Positions 1 to 10,420 of a stretch of DNA of 25,701 nucleotides are shown piece after piece. How positions within the stretch are numbered: the stretch's first letter is position 1; each line of letters opens with the position of its first letter. The translations under genes were made by a program, and so were the position numbers. The DNA lies in assembly GCA_964569425.1 (NCBI GenBank), contig CAZMVD010000054.1:1-25701 (forward strand), in the 5' to 3' direction. The DNA comes from JACQXM01 sp964569425. GTDB taxonomy: Bacteria > Planctomycetota > Phycisphaerae > UBA1845. Under the pieces are notes generated by a model, which saw nothing but the letters and a program-made list of their open reading frames with translations, searched no databases and had not been told where the DNA came from.

Positions 1-1
1 C

Positions 2-796
2 GGGCTATCCGACGGACCGCACCGCAAGACCGGTTGGAGCGGCAAACTCAAGAACTGGCTCCGCGGGGACGTGCTGCGCCGGGCCGCTGCACTGGCCGCG
101 CAAAACGCGCGCGAGGCACAAAGTTTGCGACCTCACGGCCTCGGCGAAGTCGTCGAGGTGCTGCCCTACGGGCTGGCCGTGGACGACTATGGCGTCGCGC
201 CGCCGGCCGGCGCGGAACCACGAGCGGACTCGCCGGCATCGGGCATTACCCCCGCCAACGGTCGGACCCTGCTGATGCTCGGGCCGATTCACCCCGTCGA
301 AGGGCTGGGGCCGGCGCTGCGTGCTTTTGCCGAGGTCGGCCTGGACGCCGAGAATTGGAACGTGATGCTGGCCGGACCGCAGCGCGGCCCATGGCGCAAA
401 CAGATCGAAGCGGCCCTGCGCCGCAAGGGCGGCGAGGAGCGCGTGCACTTCGCCGACGCGCCCGACGAAGCGGCCCAACGCGCCCTGCTGGCGCACGCGA
501 GCGGACTGGTTCATGCGGCCTTGCACTTCCGCTGCCCCGTGTCCATCATGCAGGCGGCGGCGTCGGGCGTGCCGGTGGTGGCTTCGCCCTGGGTGGCGCC
601 GGATGGGCTCGATAGCGCCATCCGCGTGGTGGAGCCGTCGCGCAACCAGTTACGCGAGGCACTGTTCGAAATGGTAAGTAAGAGCGACAACGATCGCCTC
701 CACCTCGCTGACCAGGCACGCACGGCCCTTCGCGCCGCGTTTGACTGGTCGGTGCTGATCGACCGTTACGTTTCGTTGTACCGTCGACTGGCCTGA
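2..796 (+). CDS. Glycosyltransferase, group 1 (GT4-like), C-terminal part
   Basis: This frame is open from the left edge of the window, so the start lies outside and only about 264 C-terminal residues are visible. The segment has the Rossmann-like second half of a GT-B glycosyltransferase. A strand 'TLLMLGPIHPVEGL' opens the nucleotide-sugar domain. It is followed by 'NVMLAGPQRG' and by a region 'RVHFADAPDEAAQRALLAHASGLVHAA' that matches the usual position of the donor-binding loop. Near the C-terminus comes the motif 'AAASGVPVVASPWVAPDGL', the typical 'E-A-A-x-G-x-P-V-V' element in which the Glu is replaced by Gln ('MQAAASG'). It probably transfers a sugar to a lipid or surface glycan at the cytoplasmic face of the membrane; donor and acceptor cannot be read. 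An MsbA-type exporter begins 8 nt after its stop, which suggests one operon for making and exporting an envelope glycolipid. The family is fairly certain, the substrate unknown. Confidence 0.8.
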   Translation, partial: GLSDGPHRKTGWSGKLKNWLRGDVLRRAAALAAQNAREAQSLRPHGLGEVVEVLPYGLAVDDYGVAPPAGAEPRADSPASGITPANGRTLLMLGPIHPVEGLGPALRAFAEVGLDAENWNVMLAGPQRGPWRKQIEAALRRKGGEERVHFADAPDEAAQRALLAHASGLVHAALHFRCPVSIMQAAASGVPVVASPWVAPDGLDSAIRVVEPSRNQLREALFEMVSKSDNDRLHLADQARTALRAAFDWSVLIDRYVSLYRRLA

Positions 797-804
797 GCGT
801 ACGG

Positions 805-2958
805 ATGAACCCACAGCAGATCGCGGCCGACGACACGCAACGCGCGCCGCGCGGCCGCATCAGCGTGCGCGAGTTCGCGCGCGTGCTGGCGTTGACCCGT
901 CCCTACCGCAAACAGCTCTTTCTGGGCATTCTGGCCAGCGTCGCCTTCGCGGGGCTGCAAACCGCGGGCCTGGGCGCCGTGTTTCCGGTGTTCAAGATTC
1001 TGCTGGAGCAGGAGGGCATTCGCGGTTGGGGCCACCGCCTCATCGCCGGCGACCGGCTGAGTGTCGAGTTCGAACCGCTGGACGGCGCCGTGGAGCAGGT
1101 GCGTGTGATCCGGGTGCACGGGCCCCGCGCGGCCGAAACCGGCCTGCGCGCCGGGGTGCTCCTGTCCGCCGGCGCAGGTAAGCCGGTGGCGGCGCTGCTC
1201 GAAACGCTGGCGAAAGCCGAAACCGGGTCCCCCGTTCCGGCCGTGGCAGTGACCGACGAGGGCCCGCGTGAAATCGCGCTCACGCCCGGACCGCCCGACT
1301 TTTCCATGCGACTGCTGGCCGCGGCACTTTCGCTCCTGCCCGCCGATGCGGATGCCCAGAAGCTGCGCACGCTGGTCTACATTCTCGCGGTGATGGTGTT
1401 CGCGTCGCTGGTGGGCAACGTGTGCAGGTACCTGGGCGAAGTCACCGTCGCCAAGGCGATCCTGCGTTCGTTGATGGACCTGCGCGCCATGCTGTACGAC
1501 AAAACGCTGCAACTGCCCATGAGCTTCTTCGCCAGCCAGCCCACCTCCGATATCGTCACCCGCTTTGTGCAGGACATTCAGGAGATTCAGCGCGGCCTCA
1601 TCACCCTGTTCGGCAAAGCCATACGCGAGCCGATCCGCGCCCTGTTCCTGCTCGCCCTGGCGCTGGCCGCGGACTGGCGCATCACCATCACGCTGGCCGT
1701 GGCGGCCCCCGTGATCGTGCTCATCTTCTGGTCGGTCGGTCGGCGGGTGAAGAAAGCCAACAGCCGGCTGTTGCAGGCCTACGGCTTCATGATCGACGCC
1801 CTGACCCACACCATGCACAATCTTCGCGTGGTCAAGGCGTACACCGCCGAGGAATACGAAAAACAGCGCCTCGAAGCGGTGGACTTGCGGATGTTCCGCC
1901 AGCAGGTCAAGCTCGCCCGGCTCGATGCCATGGTGGGCCCCTCGCTCGAAGCACTGGGCATGATCGCGGGCAGCCTGGTGGCCGTGTGGCTCGCCGGCCG
2001 CGTGCTGGACCACGAGCTGACCCCCGCGCGCTTCATGACCCTGGGCGTGATCCTGGCCATGGTGTTCGATCCCTTGCGCAAGCTGACCGACGTGTTCGTG
2101 CGCATCCAACGATCGACGGCCGGTGCGGAGCGCGTGTTCCAGGTGATCGACGAACGCTCGGAAACCCAAGCCGGACAGCGCGGCGCGGCGGTACTGCCCC
2201 TGCGCGAACGCATCGAATTCGTAGATGTCGGCTTCACCTATCCCGGCGCCCCGGCGCCGGCACTGTGTGACATCCGCCTCTCCATCGCCCGGGGCGAAAC
2301 GCTGGCGCTGGTCGGGCCCAACGGCTGCGGCAAGTCCACGCTGGTAAGTCTGCTGCCGCGATTGTTCGACCCCAGCGCAGGGATGATTCGGTACGACGGG
2401 ACCGATCTTCGCCAATTCGACCTGTTGGAGTTACGTCGGCAGATCGGCTGGGTCAGTCAGGACGCGGTGGTGTTTGCCGGCACGCCGATCGAAAACATCG
2501 CCTATGGGACCGGCACCGCAGACCGGACCCGGGCCGAGGAAGCGGCGCGCCGCGCCTTCGCCGACGAGTTTATTCGTGCGCTGCCCGGAGGATACGATTC
2601 CAACCTCGGCGAGCGCGGCACAACCCTTTCCGGCGGCCAGAGGCAGAGGCTGACCATCGCCCGGGCGATCTACCGCAATGCGCCCATCCTGGTGTTCGAC
2701 GAAGCCACCAGCCAGATCGACTCGGAATCCGAACTGAAGATCCAGACGGCCATCCGCGACTTTTCGCGTGATCGCACGACCATCATCATCGCCCACCGGC
2801 TGAGCACCATTCAGTTTGCGAGCCGAATCGTGGTGATGGACGCGGGTCAGATCCTCGACAGCGGCACGCACGCGGAGCTGTTCGCGCGCTGCGCGCTGTA
2901 CCGCACCCTGTGCGAAACGCAACTCGTCGGCGCGGCGCATGCGGAGGCGGACGCGTAG
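805..2958 (+). CDS. MsbA-type ABC exporter (fused permease and ATPase) with PDZ-like insert
   Basis: This is a 717-residue ABC half-transporter. The first membrane helix is near residues 38-65 and the remaining TM region runs from about 186 to 425. The nucleotide-binding domain spans about 468-705. All ATPase motifs are present: Walker A GPNGCGKST (504-512), Q-loop Q552, signature LSGGQ (608-612), Walker B ILVFDE (628-633) and the H-loop H664. Exporters of this family are usually near 580-600 residues. The extra length is an insert of about 110 residues between TM1 and TM2; its residues 84-162 look like a PDZ domain, with strand VRVIRV, helix 'RAAETGLRAG', 'GKPVAALLETLAKA' and a closing strand pair. 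The loop should face the periplasm. A lipid, lipid-linked glycan or peptide is the likely cargo, with the upstream glycosyltransferase as context. The start at 805 is the first ATG after the upstream stop; its ribosome binding site is weak. Confidence 0.9.
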   Translation: MNPQQIAADDTQRAPRGRISVREFARVLALTRPYRKQLFLGILASVAFAGLQTAGLGAVFPVFKILLEQEGIRGWGHRLIAGDRLSVEFEPLDGAVEQVRVIRVHGPRAAETGLRAGVLLSAGAGKPVAALLETLAKAETGSPVPAVAVTDEGPREIALTPGPPDFSMRLLAAALSLLPADADAQKLRTLVYILAVMVFASLVGNVCRYLGEVTVAKAILRSLMDLRAMLYDKTLQLPMSFFASQPTSDIVTRFVQDIQEIQRGLITLFGKAIREPIRALFLLALALAADWRITITLAVAAPVIVLIFWSVGRRVKKANSRLLQAYGFMIDALTHTMHNLRVVKAYTAEEYEKQRLEAVDLRMFRQQVKLARLDAMVGPSLEALGMIAGSLVAVWLAGRVLDHELTPARFMTLGVILAMVFDPLRKLTDVFVRIQRSTAGAERVFQVIDERSETQAGQRGAAVLPLRERIEFVDVGFTYPGAPAPALCDIRLSIARGETLALVGPNGCGKSTLVSLLPRLFDPSAGMIRYDGTDLRQFDLLELRRQIGWVSQDAVVFAGTPIENIAYGTGTADRTRAEEAARRAFADEFIRALPGGYDSNLGERGTTLSGGQRQRLTIARAIYRNAPILVFDEATSQIDSESELKIQTAIRDFSRDRTTIIIAHRLSTIQFASRIVVMDAGQILDSGTHAELFARCALYRTLCETQLVGAAHAEADA

Positions 2959-2982
2959 TAGCCATCCAGCGATCAGACTGGC

Positions 2983-4287
2983 TCAAGTCGGTGCGGGCCG
3001 GGGCGCTTCTTCCCAGCGGGCCACGACGGCGCAGGCGGTCGAGTCGCTCCACACGTTGATGGTGGTGCGGTACATGTCCAGCACCCGATCGACCGCGAGA
3101 ATCAGCCCCACGTAATCCACCGGCAGCCCCACGGCGCTGAGCACAATGACCATCATCACCGTGCCGGCGTGCGGAATGCCCGCCGCCCCCACGCTGACCA
3201 TCAGCGCCGTGAACGCCACAATCATCTGCTGGGCGAAGGATAATTCGTGCCCGCTGACCTGCGCGATGAACAGCACCGCCACGGCCTCATACAGCGCCGT
3301 GCCGTCCATGTTGATGGTCGCCCCCAGCGGGAGCACGAACGAACTGATGCGATTGCTGATGCCGGCACGCTGCTCGGCACAGGTGATGGTCAGCGGCAGC
3401 GTGCCGTTGCTGCTGGCCGTGCTGAAGGCGGTAAGCAGCGCCGGTGACATGGCATTGGCATACTTCCACGGCGAGCGCCGCGCCAGCAGCCGCACGACCA
3501 GCGGCAGGGTCACGAATCCGTGAATGGTCAACCCGACGGCCACGGTGAGGATGTACCAGCCGAGGGCCTTGAACACCTCAACGCCTTCGCCCGCCGAGGC
3601 ATAAATCATAAAACCCAGCACGCCGATGGGCGCCAGGCGGATAATGAACATGGTCATGCGCATCATCACTTCGAAGAACGCGGTAATTACGCGTGTGAGC
3701 AGTCCGCCCGCCTCGCCGCCCACCAGGTTAATGAACACCCCGAGGAGAATGGCAAAAAAAATCACGCCCAGAATGGAGTTGTTCGCCGGGTCCGCCAGGG
3801 CCGCGAAGGGATTCGACGGAATGATGTTGAAAAGCTGGTTCCACAGCGTCTGCCCCAGGCTCTGTTCGCCGGTGATGACGCTGGAGGTGACCGGTTTGGC
3901 TTTGGTTTGCAGGATGGCAAAGTCCGATCCCTTTCCCGGCTGAATCACGTTGAACACCAACATGCCGGTGGCGATCGCGACCATGCTGGTGGTCATGTAA
4001 TACGCCAGCGTACGCCCGCCCAGGCGCCCAAGACCGTGAATCGTGCCCGTGCTGGTCACGCCGGAAATAAGCGACGACAGAATGAGCGGCGCCACGATCA
4101 TGGTCAGCAGCCGCAAAAACACATCGCCCACCGCCTTGCCGAACGCGGCCACGGCGCGGGGAACGGATACGTCCAGCGTGCCCCTCTCGGCCAGCAGATT
4201 CAGGGGCAGCCCCACCGCGGCGCCGAGGAACATGGCGGCGAGGATCTGATGATGCAGCTTGAATCGGCCGGTGGGCTGTTCAGTCAT
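2983..4287 (-). CDS. Sodium/proton:dicarboxylate (acidic amino acid) symporter, DAACS family
   Basis: A 434-residue membrane protein of the glutamate/aspartate/C4-dicarboxylate symporter family, whose members usually run to 400-450 residues. The hallmark substrate and cation elements are in order. The hairpin-1 serine-rich motif is 'STASSNGTLP' (290-298) and the TM7 motif is NMDGT (326-330). The hairpin-2 segment 'VSVGAAGIPHAG' lies near 365-375. TM8 carries D404, R407, N411 and D415 in 'LDMYRTTINVWSDS'. In GltPh the arginine equivalent to R407 binds the side-chain carboxylate, so a substrate with an acidic side chain (aspartate, glutamate, succinate-like) is favoured over neutral amino acids. 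The protein acts in the inner membrane and imports substrate using an ion gradient. The ATG at 4287 has GGGAG about 11 nt upstream. It converges with the ABC exporter gene, only 24 nt apart. Which coupling ion it uses cannot be told. Confidence 0.92.
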   Translation of the reverse strand: MTEQPTGRFKLHHQILAAMFLGAAVGLPLNLLAERGTLDVSVPRAVAAFGKAVGDVFLRLLTMIVAPLILSSLISGVTSTGTIHGLGRLGGRTLAYYMTTSMVAIATGMLVFNVIQPGKGSDFAILQTKAKPVTSSVITGEQSLGQTLWNQLFNIIPSNPFAALADPANNSILGVIFFAILLGVFINLVGGEAGGLLTRVITAFFEVMMRMTMFIIRLAPIGVLGFMIYASAGEGVEVFKALGWYILTVAVGLTIHGFVTLPLVVRLLARRSPWKYANAMSPALLTAFSTASSNGTLPLTITCAEQRAGISNRISSFVLPLGATINMDGTALYEAVAVLFIAQVSGHELSFAQQMIVAFTALMVSVGAAGIPHAGTVMMVIVLSAVGLPVDYVGLILAVDRVLDMYRTTINVWSDSTACAVVARWEEAPRPAPT

Positions 4288-4612
4288 AGCGCTCGAATCT
4301 CCCGATCAGGATCAAGGCGACTCCCGCGCCGCCGATCGATAGGATGGAACCGGTTGGACATTGCGACCTTGGGGGCATGATAACCCCCTGCCCCCCACTG
4401 GGAAGCGCGATCGGCTCCTGCGTTCGCGCTAGAGCGATTCATCCAGCCCGCCAGGGGCTTCGTGTCCTGGTCGTCGATCCAGGCCGGAACCACGGCGCGG
4501 ACCGCCTGACCATGGCTCGATCGGCGTCGGCCATCCATGACAACCGCACGATACTTCGATAAGATGAACGAGGCGCGGTGATTGAAGACCGTTTTCGTGA
4601 CAGGAAGTCCGC
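4288..4612. other. Divergent intergenic region between symporter and VOC gene
   Basis: This 325-bp spacer separates the minus-strand symporter from the plus-strand VOC gene, so both 5' control regions must lie here. It holds a candidate promoter for the plus strand (4537-4565) and a short GC hairpin, GGGGG at 4371-4375 with CCCCC at 4384-4388. I see no coding sequence with a credible start and composition. Confidence 0.6.
4537..4565 (+). promoter_or_regulatory. Candidate sigma-70-like promoter for VOC-aacS
   Basis: ATGACA (4537-4542, five of six matches to TTGACA) is followed by a 17-nt spacer and TAAGAT (4560-4565, four of six matches to TATAAT). It ends 47 nt before the VOC start codon. 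The assignment rests on consensus match and position only. Confidence 0.45.
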
Positions 4613-4996
4613 ATGACTCCCGGCGGCGATTTTTGTCTGGACAAGATCAGCGTGGTCATGCTCGGCGTGACCGATGTGGATCGCTCGCTGGCATTCTACC
4701 ACGGCACTTTGGGCATGGCCGTACAGTTCCAGTCCCCGGGTTTCACCTTCCTCAATGGCGGCGGTGTCACGCTCGCGTTGAGCCGGCCGCTGGCCGAGGC
4801 TCGCGCGGCCGCCCCCGGCGCCGTCGAAATCGTGTTCTCAGTCGCCAATGTACGTGCCGCCCATGCGTCACTCGCGGCCCGCGGCGTGGAGTTTCACCAG
4901 GCGCCGCGCCAGGTCACGCCCGACAGTTGGGCGGCGAACTTCGTCGACCCCGACGGCCATCAGCTCTCGATCTTTGGACCGGAAGGCAAGGTTTGA
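4613..4996 (+). CDS. VOC superfamily protein (glyoxalase/dioxygenase-like)
   Basis: A 127-residue protein, the usual size for a single vicinal-oxygen-chelate module pair. The N-terminal half begins 'KISVVMLGVTDVDRSLAFYHGTLGM', the standard first beta-alpha-beta unit. The C-terminal half has 'VANVRAAHASLAARGVEFHQAP' and ends with 'FVDPDGHQLSIFGPEG', the typical VOC closing strand with D-P-D-G. Members bind a divalent metal and act as lyases, isomerases, dioxygenases or resistance proteins; the specific reaction cannot be read. A ribosome binding site AGGAAG lies about 6 nt before the ATG. The next gene, acetoacetyl-CoA synthetase, begins 24 nt after the stop, so the two are probably cotranscribed, and a role in CoA-ester or keto-acid metabolism is a reasonable guess only. 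Confidence 0.88.
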   Translation: MTPGGDFCLDKISVVMLGVTDVDRSLAFYHGTLGMAVQFQSPGFTFLNGGGVTLALSRPLAEARAAAPGAVEIVFSVANVRAAHASLAARGVEFHQAPRQVTPDSWAANFVDPDGHQLSIFGPEGKV

Positions 4997-5020
4997 GACT
5001 CAATCGATGGAGCGTTGCCC

Positions 5021-6973
<1,953 letters not shown>

Positions 6974-7073
6974 GTCGTGGTACGATCGAAGGGTGCATCG
7001 TCTCCCCGCCGCCCATGACGCATCAAGCTGTCTGGAATAGTGTGACGATCATCCGACGCAGGAATTTTCCGGC

Positions 7074-8882
7074 ATGAATCCTTACCGGTCGAGGTTGGCT
7101 TCGGGCATGGGGCTTGGGGGGGCCGTGGTCCTGTCCTTATGGGCAGGTCTCGCTTCTGTGGCCGTCGCCCACGAGACCGACCAGTTTACCATGCCGGTCG
7201 GCCGGTCATTTGCCGATCTGCGGTTTCATTATTCCGACGACGTACGCCGCATCCTGACCAGCGCGGTGCGCAAGACCAACGCGGCCATCGAGCGATCGCT
7301 GCGCGACGGACAACCCACCGCGACCACGGCGCGCCACCAGTCGCCCGACGCGATCGCCTATGCGGTGCTGTGGGAGTTCCCCCCGGTCATCAACCAGGTG
7401 GAGCGTCTCAACCTGGAAGTGCTCGGGGCACCGATGCGCGCCCGCTACCCCGGCCTGGTCGTCGGCGACATGCCCGTGTGGTGGATCTACCATCATTGGG
7501 CGCTGTTGCTCGATGTCACCAAGCTTGTCCGCCTCGGGCGCAGCGCCACCATCATGATCGACGGCGTCTACCTGGGCACCGACAAGATCGCCCATTTCGC
7601 GCACATGGGATACCTGTACTTCGCCGAATATCGCCGCGCACGCGCCGCGGGCCAGGAGGAGCACGCGGCCACGCGCCGCGCCATCGAACTGGGCACCGGC
7701 AGCAACCTCCTCCTGTCAGAAAACACGCTGCTGGGGATGATCACCACCGGTGTGCGCTCCAATGCCGACCTCGTCGCCAACTACTGCGGATTCAAGTTCT
7801 ATCGCAACCTCACCGAGGCCGTATCGCTCCGCGGAAAAGTGCATCCCCCGATGCTTGTGCAGGATGGCCCCTTCTGGAAGCTCAACGACCACGTCGCCGG
7901 ACGACGGGATTTCTTTTCGGTATTCGTCAGCGACCATTGGAACGAAGCGTTAAACGCCAACACCTATGTTCCATTCATGGATGTCATACTCCATCGGCAG
8001 ATTCGCCGCGACTGCCACGCCATTCTCGACTGGTATCGCGACGACCGGGGGCACATTCGGACTCGCGCCGACTTCCTGAAGATCGCCGAATCGCTTCGAA
8101 CCTACTTCGGCGAGGAATACGGCTTCGAGGGTGATATCCTCAAGATGGCCAATATCGCCAATTGCTGTTTCGATTCGGAGGAAATAACAACCCCGCGCCA
8201 GGGTGCCGTGGAACACAAGCTTCGCGCTGCCCCCGCAACGCGCGACCGGTTCGGCCGCAACGCCGTCTGGCACGCCGCACGCGCCGGTCGCCTGGAGGAA
8301 CTTCGCACTCTTCTCGAGGCCGGCGTCGATGCCGACCTGGCCGACGTGGATGGTGAAACCCCTCTACATGCCGCGGCGCGCAATGCCGATACCGAGATCG
8401 TCACGTTGCTGTTGGAGCACGGCGTCGATGCCAACCCGGCATCCGCCCAGGGATGGACCCCCCTGCACTTCGCCGTGCGCGAAGGCGCAACGCCCGTCGT
8501 GGATGTGTTGATCCGCCACGGTGCCGGCGTAAACGCACGCGACGCCTTCGGCCGCGCCCCCTTGCACGATGCCGTCCTGCGGGACCACTCGCCCAGCGTC
8601 GAACGGCTGCTCTTGGCCGGCGCCGACGCCAATGCCCTGGACGACTTTGGCAATTCGCCCCTGCACATCGCCGTCCGTCAGAGTTTTACAGGAATCGCCC
8701 GTCGGCTGTTGGACTCAGGCAGCGACCCCTGCCTCCAAAACGCGCTGGGGCGCGACATGCGTGCGGAAGTCCGCGTTGCCGGGATTCAAGCGCAATCCGA
8801 AATCCTGGCACCACGCAACTGCCCGCCTGCCGATGACCCTGTCGCACCCGTGTCGCCCCCATCCATTCAGACAAACCCATGA
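7074..8882 (+). CDS. Secreted protein with unknown N-terminal domain and C-terminal ankyrin repeats
   Basis: A 602-residue protein with an export signal (about residues 1-32, hydrophobic 'GGAVVLSLWAGLASVAVA', then His-Glu). Residues 40-375 form a domain I do not recognise. It contains a conserved-looking segment 'GTDKIAHFAHMGYLYFAEY' (168-186) with D170, H174 and H177, several tryptophans, and a late Cys pair (364-365). From about 393 to 560 there are five ankyrin repeats, for example 'DGETPLHAAARNADTEIVTLLLEHGVDAN' starting at 426. The last repeat is less regular. Ankyrin repeats mediate protein binding; here they would sit in the periplasm or outside. AGGAA lies about 9 nt upstream of the ATG. 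The stop overlaps the next start (ATGA), so the two genes are probably translationally coupled and may act together. No enzymatic role can be assigned. Confidence 0.85.
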   Translation: MNPYRSRLASGMGLGGAVVLSLWAGLASVAVAHETDQFTMPVGRSFADLRFHYSDDVRRILTSAVRKTNAAIERSLRDGQPTATTARHQSPDAIAYAVLWEFPPVINQVERLNLEVLGAPMRARYPGLVVGDMPVWWIYHHWALLLDVTKLVRLGRSATIMIDGVYLGTDKIAHFAHMGYLYFAEYRRARAAGQEEHAATRRAIELGTGSNLLLSENTLLGMITTGVRSNADLVANYCGFKFYRNLTEAVSLRGKVHPPMLVQDGPFWKLNDHVAGRRDFFSVFVSDHWNEALNANTYVPFMDVILHRQIRRDCHAILDWYRDDRGHIRTRADFLKIAESLRTYFGEEYGFEGDILKMANIANCCFDSEEITTPRQGAVEHKLRAAPATRDRFGRNAVWHAARAGRLEELRTLLEAGVDADLADVDGETPLHAAARNADTEIVTLLLEHGVDANPASAQGWTPLHFAVREGATPVVDVLIRHGAGVNARDAFGRAPLHDAVLRDHSPSVERLLLAGADANALDDFGNSPLHIAVRQSFTGIARRLLDSGSDPCLQNALGRDMRAEVRVAGIQAQSEILAPRNCPPADDPVAPVSPPSIQTNP

Positions 8883-9523
8883 ACCATCACCTGTGCATGC
8901 GACGTCAACGTCTGCTGGGAGTCGTACCGCTGCTGGTGCTGTCCTGCACCAGCCCCGACCCCTTGGCCGCCTGGCGGGATCGGGTGACCATCTACATCGG
9001 CGATCAAGGTCGCGGCGACCCCACCGTTTTGCGCGAGCTGGTCGACTCAAACGCCCGCTCCGCGCATCGACCCGCCCGACTCTGCATCGGTGCCCTGGGC
9101 GGCACGGACACGCGCCTGCCCCGCTCCAAAGACATTCTCGGCGTACTCGTCGGCCAGTACAAAACAGCGGACCGCAACTGGTACGTGTTTCTGGTCGGCA
9201 CCATGGTCCATCGCGGCGAGGAGAGAGTATCCATCCGTGATCTTCGTGCCGCCGCTTTTTCCTGGGATCGCAGCCGGCTCTATTGGCAGATCGGCACCGA
9301 TGAACCACAGGCCGTGAAGCGATACCTTCAAGCCCGGACCGAAGAAAGCGGATTGTCCCCCCGTCGCGCCCGGTCCGCCATGAGTTTTCCCGGTCTGTTC
9401 GATGTGTACCAACTGGAAGGTCACGGGTACGACGTCAACGTGCGAGAAACGCGCTCCGGCGCTACCTGGAAGCTCCGTCTGATACCGCACCCCATCGTGC
9501 CTTCGATCGCCTCCGCACCTTGA
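8879..9523 (+). CDS. Putative lipoprotein of unknown function
   Basis: A 214-residue protein I do not recognise. The N-terminus has basic residues, a short hydrophobic stretch 'LLGVVPLLVLSC' and a lipobox-like V-L-S-C ending at Cys23, which suggests a lipid-anchored envelope protein. The rest is soluble, with alternating strands such as 'RVTIYIGD' and 'NWYVFLVGTMVHRGEERVSI', and an 'FDVYQLEGHGYDVNV' segment near the C-terminus. The ATG lies inside the stop of the ankyrin-repeat gene (4-bp overlap), so expression is likely coupled and a physical partnership is plausible. It converges with the methyltransferase gene, with a small hairpin between them. No catalytic motif is visible. Confidence 0.75.
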   Translation: MNHHLCMRRQRLLGVVPLLVLSCTSPDPLAAWRDRVTIYIGDQGRGDPTVLRELVDSNARSAHRPARLCIGALGGTDTRLPRSKDILGVLVGQYKTADRNWYVFLVGTMVHRGEERVSIRDLRAAAFSWDRSRLYWQIGTDEPQAVKRYLQARTEESGLSPRRARSAMSFPGLFDVYQLEGHGYDVNVRETRSGATWKLRLIPHPIVPSIASAP

Positions 9524-9553
9524 TGCACGCGGGCGATCTTTCCGAACGGTGAC

Positions 9554-9569
9554 GAGCCAACACTGGCTC
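9554..9569. terminator. Hairpin between convergent genes, possible bidirectional terminator
   Basis: GAGCCA (9554-9559) and TGGCTC (9564-9569) form a perfect 6-bp stem with a 4-nt loop in the 63-bp gap between two convergent genes. There is no clear T-tract on either side, so intrinsic termination is uncertain. Confidence 0.4.
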
Positions 9570-9586
9570 AAACCGCGAACCAGATG

Positions 9587-10405
9587 CTATCCATGATTCG
9601 GTACTGCGCCGGTTCTGCCCCCGCGAATGGAGAAAATCCGGCCCCTCAGCACACGGCCATCGACGGCGCCGGGATAAGGGATCGCGTGCGCCGCCGCCGC
9701 AGTCACCGTACAACAAAGCCCATGGGCCTCCAACGCCGCCGGAAAGGCATCCGCAGCCCGACGGTTCATGTCGCTGAGATACGCGGAGCCGTGGTCGCCA
9801 AGGCCGCTCGTCAGGAATGTCGCCACCGGCGCAGCGAAACTCGGGTGGTATAGAATGTCCGAAGCCACAATCGTCCGAAACCTGCGTGAAGGCGGCACGC
9901 GCCAGTCAAGGCGCTCGATACCATGCAGCGTCACCCGGTTTCGTGCCGCGCTCGCCGCCGCAAAGCAGAGCGCCGCCTCATCATAGTCCGTGGTGATCAC
10001 GCGGTAGCCGCACAAGGTCAACCCGATCGCCACCGTTCCCAACCCAGCACCGATCTCCAAAATCGGCTCCTGAGAACCACGGAGCGTGCGCAACAGGTAC
10101 TCCAACAGCATCACCGCGGCCGGCCACGGTTGCCGCCAAAAAGGTAGATACCCTTCCGATTCCAATGGTCGCTCGATGTGCCGCGCTCGGGGAAAGTCGT
10201 GGGGGTGCTGTGGGCCGAGCAGCTCCAACGTGCGCCCGGCAAAAGCCACGGTGTACACGCACGCCGGCTGCCCGTCGACACGGAATTCATTCACGGATTC
10301 ACTGTTGGCGCTCACGAGAAGAGCATCACGGGTTCGACGATACGGCGGGTGTGGGCGCGACGGTTGGGCGGAATGGTGGAGCCTACCCACCACCTCGGCG
10401 CCCAT
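9587..10405 (-). CDS. Class I SAM-dependent methyltransferase, METTL-like (Methyltransf_16-like)
   Basis: A 272-residue Rossmann-fold methyltransferase. Motif I is 'ILEIGAGLGTVAIGL', followed by 'RVITTDYDEAAL' (acidic residue for the SAM ribose) and 'FRTIVASDILYHPS'. The last matches the region carrying the D-V-x-Y motif in lysine methyltransferases related to METTL21/METTL23. The segment before motif I, 'LPFWRQPWPAAVMLLEYLL', also fits that group, where 'G-x-x-x-W-P-A-A' is common. The likely reaction is transfer of methyl from SAM to a protein or other nucleophile; the target is unknown. The ATG lies 15 nt downstream of the clpS-like stop, so it is probably the third gene of a miaB-clpS-methyltransferase operon. 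The first 20-25 residues are low in structure and a slightly later start is possible. Confidence 0.8.
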   Translation of the reverse strand: MGAEVVGRLHHSAQPSRPHPPYRRTRDALLVSANSESVNEFRVDGQPACVYTVAFAGRTLELLGPQHPHDFPRARHIERPLESEGYLPFWRQPWPAAVMLLEYLLRTLRGSQEPILEIGAGLGTVAIGLTLCGYRVITTDYDEAALCFAAASAARNRVTLHGIERLDWRVPPSRRFRTIVASDILYHPSFAAPVATFLTSGLGDHGSAYLSDMNRRAADAFPAALEAHGLCCTVTAAAAHAIPYPGAVDGRVLRGRIFSIRGGRTGAVPNHG

Positions 10406-10420
10406 CGCACCACCATTCCG

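Noticed and set aside
766..2415. Minus-strand open frame of 549 codons opposite the ABC exporter
   Set aside because: His/Gln/Gly-rich antisense translation; the plus strand has all ABC motifs.
5015..5020. TTG at 5015 as start of acetoacetyl-CoA synthetase
   Set aside because: GGAG at 5009-5012 is only 2 nt from the TTG but 8 nt from the ATG at 5021.
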